A DNA stretch of 64,000 nucleotides from Chlorokybus atmophyticus (GCA_009103225.1 RHPI01003369.1:1640229-1704228); one strand, 5' to 3'. Positions 24,366 to 36,567 are shown, counted from the first letter of the stretch. The notes: a model not told the origin generated them from the letters alone. Numbers and translations: made by a program.

Positions 24366-27300
24366 ATGAGCGGCGCGGCAGGTGAGCAAGCAAGCAATCT
24401 TGCTCCCAGCTGCATCCATGCACAGAACCCCAATTCACTGCATGCTGTGTGCGTGGAGCATGCTCGTTTGTCAACCTACAGCTAAGTTAATGGTGGTGCT
24501 GTGGATAGGTTGCCCAAACTTTGCATGGAATGCAGGCACTAGTGGCGCTGAGGCGCCTGCTTCTGCTGGTTGGTACTATCTTGACGCCGACAACAGCTAC
24601 CAGGGGCCCTACGCAGCGCAGCAAGTGGCAGGTACATCAGCCCCTGATTCTGTGACTTGGTGTCTTCTTGACTCCGCCATGCTCAGCTTATGCTTAGCAC
24701 GTGCTGAGCTTGCTGCTCACCATATACTGAGCTTTGGTAGCTTCTCGTAAGCTTGCTTCTTAGCATGCACCATGTCTGCTGCGTCTTGTGCTTAGCTTAC
24801 TTCTTCGCGTAAGAGAAACCCACTGCCCCAGCTTGTTAATGATATGCTAAACAGAGAGCTTGAATAATACCCATTGCAAGTGGGTTGCAATTGATGGTTT
24901 GCTGATCATCATTTCAGGATGTATAGCCGTAATCTTGCCAGTTATTGTCAGAGTTGTGTCCATACTGTTTCTCTGTTTCTCATTGCAGATCTCTACAAAC
25001 GAGGGTCGGTGAAGGATGCAACGATGTTTTGGGCACAAGGCCAGCCAGAATGGCGACCGCTGTCAGCAATCACTGCATTGACGGCGCCAGCTAGCTCTCC
25101 ACACACAGGTATGTATGTCAACAACTTTGTCATCATATGCAAATTCACATCTTGTCAAGTCCAAAATCTAGTGTTGGTCGTCTCGTAACGGACTGTACTG
25201 CATGTGACGTGTATCTGCACAGCAAAACACATGGCTTGGGGTTGGCTAGGCATAGCCGCTGTATCTTTTTGTCATTGACACATTGTATCGCAACTCATAG
25301 AGGTCAGTTGCTGATGATAACAACTGTTGGGGTATTATGTGTGTGATCGCTGATCAGTTCACATTTTCGATATGGCTGTCATGCAGAAGGCCAAAGTGCA
25401 AAATTGACAAAAGAGGAAGAGGCGGAGCTGTTGGAGCTGCAGCGGCTGGCGGGAGGTGGCGCGGCAGATCCACCTGCAAGCTCGCAAGGAGATGACGATG
25501 ATGACGATGATGACAGGCCCCAGTCACCCGATGAGAAGGAATTTGTTGACGATGATGGCACGGAGTATGTCTGGGACTCCAAGTTGCGCAAGTTTGTCGT
25601 CAGGGTGGGTTGAGTAACATGCGCATGGCGTGAACTGTGTTTGTGTCCTGTATATGCCAGCTACTTTGTTATGCGCATGCGCAATGTCGGCTCCAGGAGC
25701 ATGCTCTTGTGCACGCAGAGACAATGCACACATGCACATGCGCCTGCACATCCATGTACCCGCATGTATGCGTATCAGTGCACATACATGCAGCTGTACA
25801 CAGTCTTGAGCCATGCTTGTTCTAGTTGCTTGAGGTAGTTGTCAAGTGTGCACTTGTCTGCAGGGACCTGACTACAAGCCAGAAGAGATGATGTTCGCCG
25901 CCGAGGAGGAGTTGATACCGTCGTACACGGACGCGATGGCCAAGGCAAGGGAAGCCGAGGCCGGTGAGGCGGCTGTTGAGATTGAGCGCGCCAAACTCGT
26001 CAAGGAGAAGCAAGAAAAGTTGGCGCAGGACAAGGAGAAGCGCAAACAAGAAGAGGACTCCGGTGCAGAGCAAAACGAGGAGAAGAAACCCAAAATGGTA
26101 CAATGAGCTATGTAGTGTACAGTGATGTGTGATACCAGCCTCGTTAACCACTTATTTGCTTGCTGTGTTAACCTACTCTAATATGGTTGTCAATTCTTGT
26201 TTATCGTGTTGGCTACCAGGAGGGTGAGACTAAGCCGGAAGGCTGGTTTGAGCTGAAGATTAACACAAATGTGTATGTCACCGGGCTTCCAGAGGATGCC
26301 ACCGTTGAAGAGGTGGCGGAGGCTTTCTCCAAATGCGGTATCATCAAAGAGGACCCCGAGACGCACAAACCGCGCATTAAACTGTACAGAGACAGGTGCG
26401 CCTGTTGCCGGGTGAGCCTTCATTTCGTCGCACTTGTCTAGGAGTGTCCGTGTTCAAGTCATCCTAACTCAAGCAAAGCATATCAACTTCACACAGTACA
26501 TCACTTGGTTGCTTTGGCTTTTGGCTTTCATGGCTTGTTCTCAAACAGTGTTTGTTTCGCAGGGAAAGTGGGCGGCAAAAAGGGGATGGGTTGGTGTCCT
26601 ACCTGAAAGAGGCGTCGGTGGACTTGGCGTTGAAGATTTTGGATGGGTCGTACTTTAGGTCTGACTCCACCAAGCCCATCTCTGTCTCCAAGGCCAAGTT
26701 TGAGCTGAAAGGCAATTACGTGAAGAAAGAAGTTGCAAACAAGAAAAAGAGCAAGAAGCAGGTAACATGTTGGTAACCAGCTTGTTGTTGGGTATGATGC
26801 GTCCCATGCTTGATGCATGTGTCGCTTGAGTGCCAAACTTCACTGCGCAAGCATTGGTGAATTGCATCACAGGTGATTGTTGCTCAAGAGAGAGCTCTTG
26901 GCTGGGGTGGGTTTGATGACGTAGGACCCCGCACGTCAACCACCATCATCATGAAGAACATGTTCACTCCTGAAGAGCTCCAGGTATTGCTACTTGTGAT
27001 GCCACGTAGCGGTGTATTACGCAATATTGCAGCTATCCTACAAGATGGATGCCGCAGTTGTGAGAACTGTATGCTGCACGGCTCATAATGTCAATTGTAA
27101 TCAAGTCACCACTGCATCAAGATACGTGTATCTGCACATATCTTCTGCCAGTCAACCTGATTGCACCAACGTGCAGTAAGTAGCCACTCCTACATGCGTG
27201 TGCGTGTGGCTGTGGCTGTGACTGTGGCTGTGGGCGACACAATGCACCACCTTGTGCTACATCTCACTTAATGCCAACTTGCAGGTGGACCCAAGTGTCC

Positions 27301-27584
27301 AGACGGAGTTGGAGGCGGACATCGCTGCAGAGTGCGTGAAGCTTGGCGAGGTGGAGCGACTAAAGGTTTTCACTAACAACCCCGAGGGCGTGGTGTCGGT
27401 AAAGTTCCGCGACCGCAACGCTGCGAAGAAGTGCATCGACGTCATGAACGGACGCTGGTTTGGCGGGCGCCGCATCTCTGTCGAGCTCTACGATGGGAAA
27501 ACCAACTACGCTGCCGAGACTATGGAACAACAGAATGCACGACTGGACAAGTTTTCAGCCGAGCTCGAAGAGTACGAGTCGTGA
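24366..27584 (+). CDS. Tat-SF1/CUS2-like U2 snRNP-associated splicing factor with N-terminal GYF-like domain
   Basis: Helps fold U2 snRNA and load U2/SF3b during prespliceosome assembly. Nine or so exons: MSGAA|GTSGAEAPASAGWYYLD, a GYF_2-like module (YYLDADNSYQGPYAAQQVAD, then MFWAQGQPEWRPLSAI); an acidic tract with eight consecutive Asp (about 25490); DDDGTEYVWDSKLRKFVVR; a Lys/Glu-rich coiled helix (about 25950-26090); RRM1 beginning NTNVYVTGLPEDATVEEVAE with KPRIKLYRD and the later LVSYLKEASVDLALKILDGS; and C-terminal UHM-type RRM2 (LGEVERLKVFTNNPEGVVSV, AKKCIDVMNGRWFGGRRISV). Stop TGA at 27584. Exon phases check at the GCA-G|GC-ACT and G|AT-CTC junctions. Plant homologues carry the GYF-like head while the human protein does not, which supports plant-like affinity. 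Confidence 0.9.
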
Positions 27585-28456
27585 CAGGACAGGACCACAT
27601 TGTGTGTAAGCGAGTATTTAGGCAGTAAGAGCAGGTCAGCAATTGAGCCTGTGTCATAAACAGATCGGCTCACTCAGGGTTCATGCCTGCATGCCATCTG
27701 AGTTGTCATGCGCTGAGTGTGGTTGTGCATGTTGCTCTTTAAAAGCTTCAGCGGAAGAGTTGCTCACATAGTGCAGGACAGTTCTCGTTGCATATCATTG
27801 TGTGCCTGGCAGCTGCACGGATTGAGTTGTTAGGTTGTGTGTTGGGCGTGGTGTGTTGAGTCCGGCATGGTGACTAGTACACAAACTCAATGCTTCGTCG
27901 GTGCAATAAATCATTGATTATGTGTCCTTGATTGCTTCTTACAATCGTGTCGGAAGGTGTAATGATCATGAGTACGCCCATGTTCAGCTGCAGACTCACT
28001 ATCCGGCAAGCATGCGGCAGTGATATGTTGTGTCACTATGTCAGCGCTGCATTGTCAATCAATGCATCGCAAGAGAGCACGTTCCAAGCAGGACGCACAG
28101 CAAGCAGCTAAGAAAACCGCACAAAGGCTTATATTGAATAGGTACCTTCCCGCCAAGGATAGGCTATATACAGAGCTAACCATACGCTCTGTACGAGTTA
28201 TAATAGTAGTAGACCGCTATGTACCCCCGCTACTGTACTCAACTCTGGCATGCGCCAGCCACCAATCACACTTCAATGATACACTACGCTACAAGCCCAC
28301 CCTCTTCACCACCGCCGCAAAAAGCACACGCTACAAGTCTCCCACACACTACCTACCCACTGTACAACAGGTCACAACTGGTCTGTACCAGATTGACCAA
28401 AGGACATTAATACTATACTCTACACAAAATAAAGAATACTGTTACCCGCGCTTGTC
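27585..28456. other. Convergent intergenic region
   Basis: Between the Tat-SF1-like stop and the lyase stop. No supported gene. An open + frame over 28020-28742 runs antisense into the lyase last exon and shows no domain; it is not called. Confidence 0.6.
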
Positions 28457-31400
28457 TTATTTTGGCCAAAGCCTGATAGGCACCACCGCAGGTGAGGCTT
28501 TGTTGACCGCATCATTCTGGAATAGGACTGCAATGGTGACGCTCGTTTTTTTGCTGCCGGGCCGCACGATCAAGTTGGACACGCCGCTGTTGGAATTATC
28601 ACCAAAGTTGAGCGAGCTCGGGTTCGCCGTCACAACACTGTTCACGCACAAGCACACATGTCAGATACAAGTTGAGTACAAAGACAAAGTCCGACACGCA
28701 AACATGAAGTGTCCCTCACCTGAATGTGGCGTCGGGTGGTGAGAGCACTCGCCCTCGTAGAAGCTGGCCACCTTGCGTGAGATACACACTCTTCCCGTCC
28801 GAAGACACGCGCACGTTGGCCGGCGTGTGGAACATCGACACGACATCAAGCGGGCGCGAAGCGGTTATCTCATCTTGAATAAGGAGCCTCGCATCCGGAA
28901 AAGCCACATCTTTGAGGAGAACAACTCCCCTCTTCACATTGGTGGCGTATTGGTAACAACTAGTCAAGTCCATCACGGTGTGAGAGCGCCACGGCTTGGA
29001 GTAAACGTTCACGACTGGAGCCTTTGCACCCAACTTCTGATTAACGAATCTTAGAGGGGACTGAGAGTAAGACGCCATCGCCAACGTGTTGTGACCCTCT
29101 GTCCTTGTCCTGTTATGCAAGAGTTACACGCTTGTCAACACCAGCAACGACTTTTTTCGACCACAACATTAACAACAACAGCAGCAGCAACAACAACATG
29201 AGTGTCACACCCAACAACATACCTGTAGTACTTGAATCGGTCATCGGAGAAGTATCTGTTGAGGTTGTAGTTGTCTTTGCCGAGGTCGATGAACCACCTC
29301 ACCCCGAGGCTCTCATACACAAAGGTACCCTGCATGAAGACATGAGTGAGCGACTAAGTACAAGAGTCAGCGTTGGTCAATACGTCATACACTGCATCAA
29401 ATGCTGATTGAGTGAAGGCTGCGCGAGTAATTTACCTGGTCAAGGTGCTGGTGGCTCCCTTCAGCGCTGACTGGGTTGGCCCCGCCCCTCACCGACAAGT
29501 ATGCAGACTTCGGGTGCGTCCAAGACAACCGCATCGACACAATATCCGCATTGTAACCCTGCACCCAAAGGGGAGATACATGTCAGCCCACAACCCCACA
29601 CAACAGGAAAAATGTAACACACTCCCACAACTCCTCACCGTGTATCTCCCATCCAGCGGCGTATTCACCCCCACATTCGTGTTGAACGTGGTCCCTTTCC
29701 CGCCGGCCCACAGCACTCTGGCCGGTCCGCCGGTCTTCCTGAGTCTCGTCTCGTACGACGCCAGCACCCTGTCCCCGTTCGTACGGGCGATGTAGTAACC
29801 CAAGTGACCGGAGAGGACCGGCGTGTCGGCGTCGGAGTAGTCGAAGACCGAAGTGGTGGGGGAGACTAACTGGATGCGGTAGTAACCGGATGAACGCATG
29901 GCGGATAAAACGCCGGCCTGAGGGAGAAGGAAGGATATAGTTGGTGTTGTGTACTCTCTATAGTGCGTGCTGTGTGCATTGGGCACACATTATGTCAAAC
30001 TTTGAGCGGGGGGTGAAGTGTTGTGCTGATTGCGTGCGTGTTGGGCGCAGGCAAGAGACACACGCATGCATGCATGCTTGTATGCTTGCCAACACTGTAC
30101 GTGCGTATATGTGCACAAGCACGCGCGCATGCACGCACCTGTTTGCGACAAATCTGTGTACGTGTGTGCATGTGCACATGTACGTACGCTCTACAATGCT
30201 TGGCACACACACAACAAACAGTGCAGATAAAATCAAACAGCTTCAACTGTAACTCCAACCTACCTCGTTGGCATAGTTGATCCATCTGCTCCCGACTGCC
30301 GTCTCCAGTGCCGACAGCGCAAACGCCGCATTCATCCCCACCATTGAGCAATACATGGCGCCTTCGGTCCACGCCCCTCCCGGCGCAAACATCTTTAACG
30401 TGTTCCTAAACGCCGGGAAGATCCTCTCACTCAACTTCCCCCTCAAGTCCCCGCTCTCGTTGTCCCAAAAGGCCACGTGGCCGATGACGAAGCCGGACAA
30501 CACGTTCACGGCCACGTTGGACTTGAGAGTGACGAAGTCGGAGAGGTTGGGGAGGGCGGGAGTGAAGGCTTTGGTGAGAGCAGAAGACCATAAAGTGTTG
30601 CGGTCGGAGGAGGGGAGGTAGGTGTAGAGCCAGTCGTAGGCGAAGGCAACGGCCTGTGTGAGACAGAGAGGGTGAGAAGGGAGGAGCATGTCGGGTGTCA
30701 GTTGAAAGGGTGTGAGTTGGGGTGTGTGAGTTGGAGAGTGGGCGAGTGAGAGGGGGACAGAAGAGGGCGTGAGAGGGTGAGAGGGTGCGTAAGTGAGGGG
30801 GTGAGTGAGTGAGACTGTGTGTGTCAGTCAGAGGTTGAGTGGATTTATGAGAGGGTGATTGGTTGTCACCTGGAGGTAGTAGGCGAGGTCTAGGTATCCT
30901 GGATTGATTCTGCCATCTGGGTTCCATGTTGGTAGATTAGCAACGGCAATGGCGGCGTCACGTGCCTTGGCCGCTTTCCTCACGTCACCGTCGATCAGAT
31001 ACGCTCCCGCAAGCTGCTCGACACACAACAACCTGAAGTCAAACCTCTGTGCATGCATTGTGAGGTCCACACACACAGATACACACACACACAGTCCTTA
31101 CCAGCATGATGCGGTCGCGGGTTGTACGCGAGTCCCTGACGTCAATGTAACTTGACAGCGCACTCTGTGCATCGTTCTTGAGAGAGTCGCAGAACCAGAA
31201 CACGTTGAGTCCCTTAACTGTCCCACGAGTTTTGCACTGCCTCCTCACGTCAACTAATTGAGAACCTGGAAACAACAACCACACGTGAGACATTGAGAAA
31301 GACCGTATGCATGCGCTGTGTGTGCATGGGACAATGTGTGTGTAGTCTCACCCGTGGTCATGACGCGGGGATGGATGTTGGGTTGGAGGAGTGCGAGGGG

Positions 31401-31484
31401 GAGCTGCGCCATGGCGAGGTGGGGGATGAGGATAAGGAAGACAAGGATAGGGTGGAGGTGGAGGCGGGAAGTGTTGAGAGCCAT
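28457..31484 (-). CDS. Secreted heparinase II/III-like polysaccharide lyase
   Basis: About nine exons. ATG at 31484 gives a signal peptide ([20 protein letters not shown] then PHLAMA). The helical toroid half includes [55 protein letters not shown] and [18 protein letters not shown]. The beta-sandwich half holds the hallmark [20 protein letters not shown] with D-x-G-x-x-x-Y downstream and [12 protein letters not shown]. These match the Hepar_II_III fold of alginate, heparin and related uronate-polymer lyases, in which the conserved His and Tyr act in beta-elimination. The protein ends VVPIRLWPK-stop at 28457. Substrate cannot be named from sequence; extracellular breakdown of an acidic polysaccharide is inferred. 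This family is mainly bacterial, so gene transfer followed by intron gain is possible. Confidence 0.8.
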
Positions 31485-31534
31485 AGTTGCTTGCAGTATG
31501 TGTGATGTGACAGTTGGCGCTCTGCATGGACAAG

Positions 31535-31578
<44 letters not shown>

Positions 31579-34140
31579 GAGAGACTCACCGATTGTTGTT
31601 TTGCGCAAGTCCACCTAGGAGAGACGCAATGTACTCCACAGCGCACAGTATACAGTACTAATGCAAGCCTTGGTATACAGTGTACAGTGTCAAGTCGTCG
31701 CAAATGCAGCAATGCCTCCGCTGCTTAATGTAGCTGTCAGCAACAACTGCGGTGATGTATGTGTGAGCTCGTCACGTCCCAAGCCACTTTCTCAAGCCGC
31801 TGCCCCGCTGCACCAACCAGCAAACTCCCCTTCGCAATTGGAATTGCACAAACAACGTATGTATGACAAGTGTGTGGAAAAGGTATGTGTCTAGCAGAGC
31901 AGCTGGCTAGCAACAAAACAAAAAGCAAATCAGCAGCCAATGCCAACCAGCGAAACAAAAAGAATGGGCTTTATTACAGCCGACAAACCGCGCTCCCGAC
32001 TTTTATTAAACAGTGATTCTGGTGGCTCGCAAAGGGTTTCCGGAAACTCCGGCCAATTATCGCCGCGCCCAGCACGTGATGTCCTCTTACCACAAGTGGA
32101 TTCGTTGATGCCAGCCTTACGTGCGCTAGCGTACCGTCACTCCGTACTACTTCAACAACACTTACGGACGGTTTGGCTGGTGTTGGGTGTGTCGTGTTGA
32201 CCGAAGACCTAGAGCTCTTTACCCGTTGGCAAGTAGTGTGCCGGACAGGTCACTTGTTGCGCGATGGATTGCAGATGAGGCTTTTGAGGTTTGTTATGCT
32301 ACAAGGCAGCGGTGTTGCCGGTTCGTAGCTGTAGTAACCGGCTGTCAACCGGTTACAGATGGTGAGGTAAGGCTTAGGCGTGACACGTGGAGTGCAACAG
32401 GGCTATCTACGGTATGCATGCAAGATATCATAATATTGGCGCGTACCAGTGCGACAGATGGCGCGAAGTAAATGGTGTATACTGCGACGGTATGTGTGTC
32501 GCCAGTCGTCGCTCCTAGTCCCCCTGCTGTCTCAACCGGTACGCTGCAGGCCGCAGAGCGCAAAAGCGGCGGCGGTCAAATCAGGCTGTTCTGACCGCCC
32601 ATGGCCAGCGGTGCTCACCCCCTGCCCTGAAAACAATGTGAGTTTGTCGGTTTGGCCGCGGCGGGCCGCCGGCGACACAGCATAGGCGCACCTGTTTTGC
32701 GGCTCTGAGCAACTGCACCACAGATCATGTCTAGGCACATAGGCCTACATGACTAGACACGATAGCCCACACAACGCCCGCGGTAGACATGTGGAGTCTA
32801 GAGGCATACAGTTAGTAGGCATAGTAGAATTTTGTGAAGTCTCTGGTCTATGCAGTAGGTTGCCTGGTGTAGGTGTATGCTACACCACGTGTACGCTACA
32901 CCGTGTAGCGCAGGCGAAGTAGGCAACCTTTGCATGAACTGGAGTTCATCCACAAAGGCAGGCCATTCAGGTCAAGACACATGACTCATTTACCGGTAGG
33001 TACCTATACATAAATATATATAAGTATATATATATATGTACATATATACAATTGCGTAAGCAAGGCATGTAGCCCATATTTCCTATCTCAAGCATCACAA
33101 GCCATTAAGTTGTCAATCGGGTCGCATATACGATACATCACACCGTGTATGTGCGACTGCTATAAATAGCTTGTAATTGCATATTATAAATACGTAAGTA
33201 CTGTGCTTGCATCATGTGTGTCGCGGTGATGACACTCGACATGCGCTTCTTGATCGCACTCCCTGTGCGCTCTCACCTGCATCCGGATTACTTAGACTGG
33301 CTCAGTGTTGGCTAACAGCATAACAAGACCCATCGACGCAGTTGCTGGCATGGACCAATTGCAAGCAAGGCTTATGGCGGCGGCCGACATCGACAGCTTT
33401 GTTAGGCAAACCCTCACGAGACGGTCGGTAGTAAGCTGCAAGTGAGCGGACTGGCGTGGAAGCAGCGTCACACTTGAGACCTCCAAATTCCCCATCAGCA
33501 TCAGGCAAACGGCGTGCATGCACACTGCCTTGAGTTAGACTTGAGCTACCTTCAGCTGTTCCCAAACCCTTGTGCTGTAAGCCCTGTATTTTTGTCTTTT
33601 GCCCTGCTTTGGTGTGCAATTCTTTCTTGCAATTGCTGGTGTTCAATTCGTGGCGTGGCCACCGCCCCGTTGCATGCAGACTGTATCACAACCTTTTCAC
33701 TATACGGTATCATTATATGGCCCTCCGAGGTGAGTCACCGCTGTGCTTTTAGCTGCTCAGCATTGCATTGCCTTAAATTGGATTAAGTGCGTGCAGTACG
33801 TGACCACGCTTCACTTACATAACCACCCTTAATACGGACTTCATGGTCATGGCAAATGTGTACTTGTTCACTTGCATCCTTGCATGGGAACTTGTTGAGT
33901 GATTGCTACCTCATACCAAGCTTAAGGGACTGCACTGTTTGTTTTTCCTCACCATTGTCTCTTGCACCTGCCATTCTCATCATCACAAGCACCGCGGTTC
34001 TCCTCTCTAACTCTTTACTCCACACTCCGCATGTTACCCTGCAGCAATGTTCACGCACACACTTTGCAACACGCATCTCCACTGCAAGACACATTCTGCA
34101 CCTGAGCCTTCCTTGCACAACATGTAACTGTTATCTGTCA
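31485..34140. other. Long intergenic region, no gene recognised
   Basis: Contains an (AG)n tract (31541-31584), a stretch of TA-rich repeats at about 33001-33060 and otherwise unremarkable DNA. Open frames here are short and lack domains or splice support. Confidence 0.55.
31541..31584. repeat. (GA)n microsatellite
   Basis: Near-uninterrupted GA repeat with one C interruption, about 57 bp upstream of the lyase start codon on the transcribed side. Confidence 0.9.
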
Positions 34141-34186
34141 AACACACACCCCGCATGTAAAGGAATTCATTCGGTTACCACAAATC

Positions 34187-34270
34187 GACCATAAAATCAC
34201 CAAGTTTTTTGTGGTCGAGTGGCCTGTGACATTGGTCATCGGAGCTTGAGACCCGGGTTCGATTCCTGCC
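34187..34270 (+). repeat. tRNA-like Pol III promoter element (SINE-like)
   Basis: TGGTCGAGTGG (34212-34222) fits a tRNA A box and GGTTCGATTCC (34256-34266) fits a B box; the 44-base spacing is that of a tRNA. The T-arm nearly folds, but acceptor arms do not pair, so this looks like a tRNA-derived short element rather than a tRNA gene. Its first 45 bases recur at 34623-34667 (about 90% identical) without the B box. Confidence 0.5.
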
Positions 34271-34577
34271 TTACACACGAATTTCGTGGTCGTTGTTTCT
34301 CGATCCAGTATCATCGTAAATGGTCACTTCATAAGTGCCATCATCGATGGGTTGCGACTTGCCTAATGGCAGTCGTGCCGGCGTTCAGTCGGCGCGGCAG
34401 GGCGCGACCTGCCTGTCGCGGTGCGACCTGGGGCCGGCAGCGGTACGCTATGCGCGCGGTATGAGCCTAAAATTGGCCGGTCCTTGGGAAGTGGGGCCGG
34501 TGACCGACCCTAATCAGTCCCTTGGGATAATTCCCAAGCTGATGGGAGCCAGCTGCTGAGGACGTCAGCGTTCTTAA

Positions 34578-34600
34578 GTGGGGGGGAATGTAACGGCAAG
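34578..34600 (+). other. Polypurine tract followed by possible LTR start
   Basis: GTGGGGGGGAA then TGTAACGG resembles an LTR-retrotransposon polypurine tract abutting an LTR that begins TG. No polyprotein remains upstream, so this is a tentative remnant. Confidence 0.35.
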
Positions 34601-34622
34601 GTACATTAAATTACTATAGATT

Positions 34623-34667
34623 GACCATAAAAGCACCAAGTCTTTTGTGGTCGAGTGGGCTGTGACA
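34623..34667 (+). repeat. Second copy of the 45-bp direct repeat
   Basis: Matches 34187-34231 with a few substitutions and retains the A-box-like TGGTCGAGTGG. The two copies flank about 390 bp. Confidence 0.75.
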
Positions 34668-34784
34668 CCTCACCCCCCACCTCTCACCCCTCTCCCCCTT
34701 TATACAACAGACTTCTTTATAGCATGAGTCTCAAAGGCCTTGTTATGCCGCGTTCATGCATGTGCGATATCACAATTGCTATAT

Positions 34785-34890
34785 AAGGTGCTACATGCAC
34801 CATGACAATACGGATCCTCACTTAGTCCTCCTTACTTACCACATAAGTAAGGAACTAAGAGTGACTTAAGCCAGTCCTTTAGACGTGACA
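34785..34890 (-). repeat. Hairpin-bearing LTR-like repeat, copy C (reverse orientation)
   Basis: Read on the minus strand it matches copies at about 50775 and 52010: shared AAAGGACTGGC-like start, then the hairpin CCTTACTTA/TAAGTAAGG (34830-34838 and 34844-34852), then a GTGAGGATCC-like block. Conservation of a hairpin in three dispersed copies indicates one repeat family. Confidence 0.7.
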
Positions 34891-35266
34891 AGGGTTATAC
34901 ATTTTTGAGCTAAGCGTAGATTATTTACCAAGGTAACGCAAGTTCCTGTAGTAGATGTTGTATGACGTTTTGCAATGTATAATGTGTGTTGTGGATGTCG
35001 TTTCATATATCTTGCGTTGTTGCAAATAGTGTAAACATTATCAACATGTTATCATGTAGATTTTAGCACATTGGTTATGATAAATACCATGCTCATTTGA
35101 GGCAAACTCTCGTGCAAAATTGCAGTGACATCTTTTTTTTAACCCATTCTTGGCCTGTTTTTACAACTTTGAAGCACCCAAGCCACTTGCAAAAAGTGTC
35201 CCCGGATTGTAACGCGGGGCTTGGCCGACTAGGCCATGGTAACAAAACACGCTACCATGAGAGGTT

Positions 35267-35500
35267 GTGTATTGCTTATTAATGCTTCATAAGCCCTTCT
35301 TAGCCTATTCCACATTAACCGGCATTACACGGATCTTGCAACACGCCTCCAGGGGATTCTTTCTTCGACGTAGCGTGCGACAGGGTTGCCCTCTCGCCCT
35401 TGCTCTTGTTGTCATTGCTATAAAGGCTCTCCGCTGTATGATTGAACCCCATCTGAATTGCATTGGCCTTCGCCTCATAAATGCCTTCCCACCACATCGA
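35267..35500 (+). pseudogene. LINE reverse transcriptase fragment
   Basis: The + frame reads RGFFLRRSVRQGCPLALALV followed by VIAIKALRCMIE, matching the conserved non-LTR reverse transcriptase segment (F-x-x-x-R-x-V-R-Q-G-C-P-L-S, then A-I-E-P-L). Only about 70 residues remain, with no catalytic FADD and no endonuclease, so it is a dead fragment. It abuts the ACCATGCATGGT array. Confidence 0.6.
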
Positions 35501-35513
35501 TTGACGTCAAAGG

Positions 35514-36172
35514 ACCATGAATGGTCCGTACCTCTGGACCGGGATTTTCCCCTGCTAAGTGAAATTGGTGGACCATATATGGTCGGACTGTCAATGACAG
35601 TCAGACCATGCATGGTCCAAACCTCACGTGAACGGTCCCATATTTTTTTGGGGTCGCACCATGTATGGTGACCTGTTTGTATGAGTTTGCAAGGACCATG
35701 TATGGTGCAATGCCCCCTGGCGCAGAAGACCAGGCATGGTTTGTTACTTCCACATGTCTGGTGATCGACAGTCGCACCATGCACGGTCCATGAATACGGA
35801 CCGGAAGTCTTTGTTTTAACTGACATATTTCAGACCATGCATGGTGCGCTGCCCTCCTGGCTCAGTGGACCATTTATGGTGCCAGTCTGATCGACATTCG
35901 CACCATGCACGGTCCATGGATACGGACTTTGTTGTGCATATGTGGTCCACAAGCGGTACCATGCATGGTCCTAACAGACAACGCACCATACATGGTCTGA
36001 TTGACAGTCGCACCATGCATGGTCTATCATAATGTCACATCCATTGAAGCCATGCATGGTCCACAAGCGGCACCATGTCTGGTCCTAACAGACAACGCAC
36101 CACATGGTCTGATTGACAGTCGCACCATGCATGGTCTGTCATGATGTCACAGCCATTGAATCCATGCATGGT
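35514..36172. repeat. Array of palindromic 12-mers ACCATGCATGGT
   Basis: About 18 copies of ACCATGNATGGT and close variants in 660 bp, for example at 35514, 35572, 35605, 35658, 35695, 35729, 35776, 35834, 35869, 35902, 35958, 35985, 36012, 36072 and 36124. Two degenerate copies have lost one or two bases. Spacing is irregular (about 27-55 bp) and spacers often contain GACTGTC or GACAGTC. The layout resembles the subterminal protein-binding arrays of En/Spm (CACTA) elements. Confidence 0.85.
35943..36170 (+). repeat. Two tandem units of about 114 bp
   Basis: Unit 1 (35943-36056) and unit 2 (36057 to about 36170) share TGGTCCACAAGCGG, GGTCCTAACAGACAACGCAC, GTCTGATTGACAGTCGCACC and later blocks. 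Substitutions are few, so the duplication is newer than most of the array. Confidence 0.8.
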
Positions 36173-36567
36173 CTTAGCATTGGTGCCTGCACCGTGCCCG
36201 GTGCATACAATCGGACACGCATGCAATTCACAGAAATGTTGTAATGGACTGTTAAACGACAGCCCATCAGTGTCAATCCAGTGAGACTGTAGCTACAGTC
36301 TCCTACATGCACTTCAAGCTGCGGTTACAGGAGGTAACAGGAGCAGCTAACAACATCAGTCTCTTGTGTTGCCAGCACCTTCGCCTGGAAGCCAGACTTG
36401 TGCTCTCCCTGGTTGATTCAGCCCCAATGTGAAGACACCCGCGACAGCCTTGCTCAACATCATCTCTTGCAAACACTCAGCGAGTGCTTGTTAAGCTCTG
36501 CACAACAAATGTACTGTCACGTGCTTACACAAACAGTAACTTGACCATAGCACAGGAAACCACCCAC

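Noticed and set aside
28020-28742. A 240-residue + strand open frame
   Set aside because: Overlaps the well-supported last exon of the lyase antisense, has no domain and lies mostly in spacer DNA.
34206-34275. A functional tRNA gene
   Set aside because: A and B boxes fit, but acceptor and anticodon arms do not pair; better called a tRNA-derived element.
35305-35826. A 173-residue minus-strand frame with repeated TMHG-like words
   Set aside because: It is the translation of the ACCATGCATGGT array and the antisense of a LINE fragment.
35514-36172. CRISPR array
   Set aside because: Repeats are 12-bp palindromes with irregular spacing, no conserved direct repeat of normal length, and the genome is eukaryotic.
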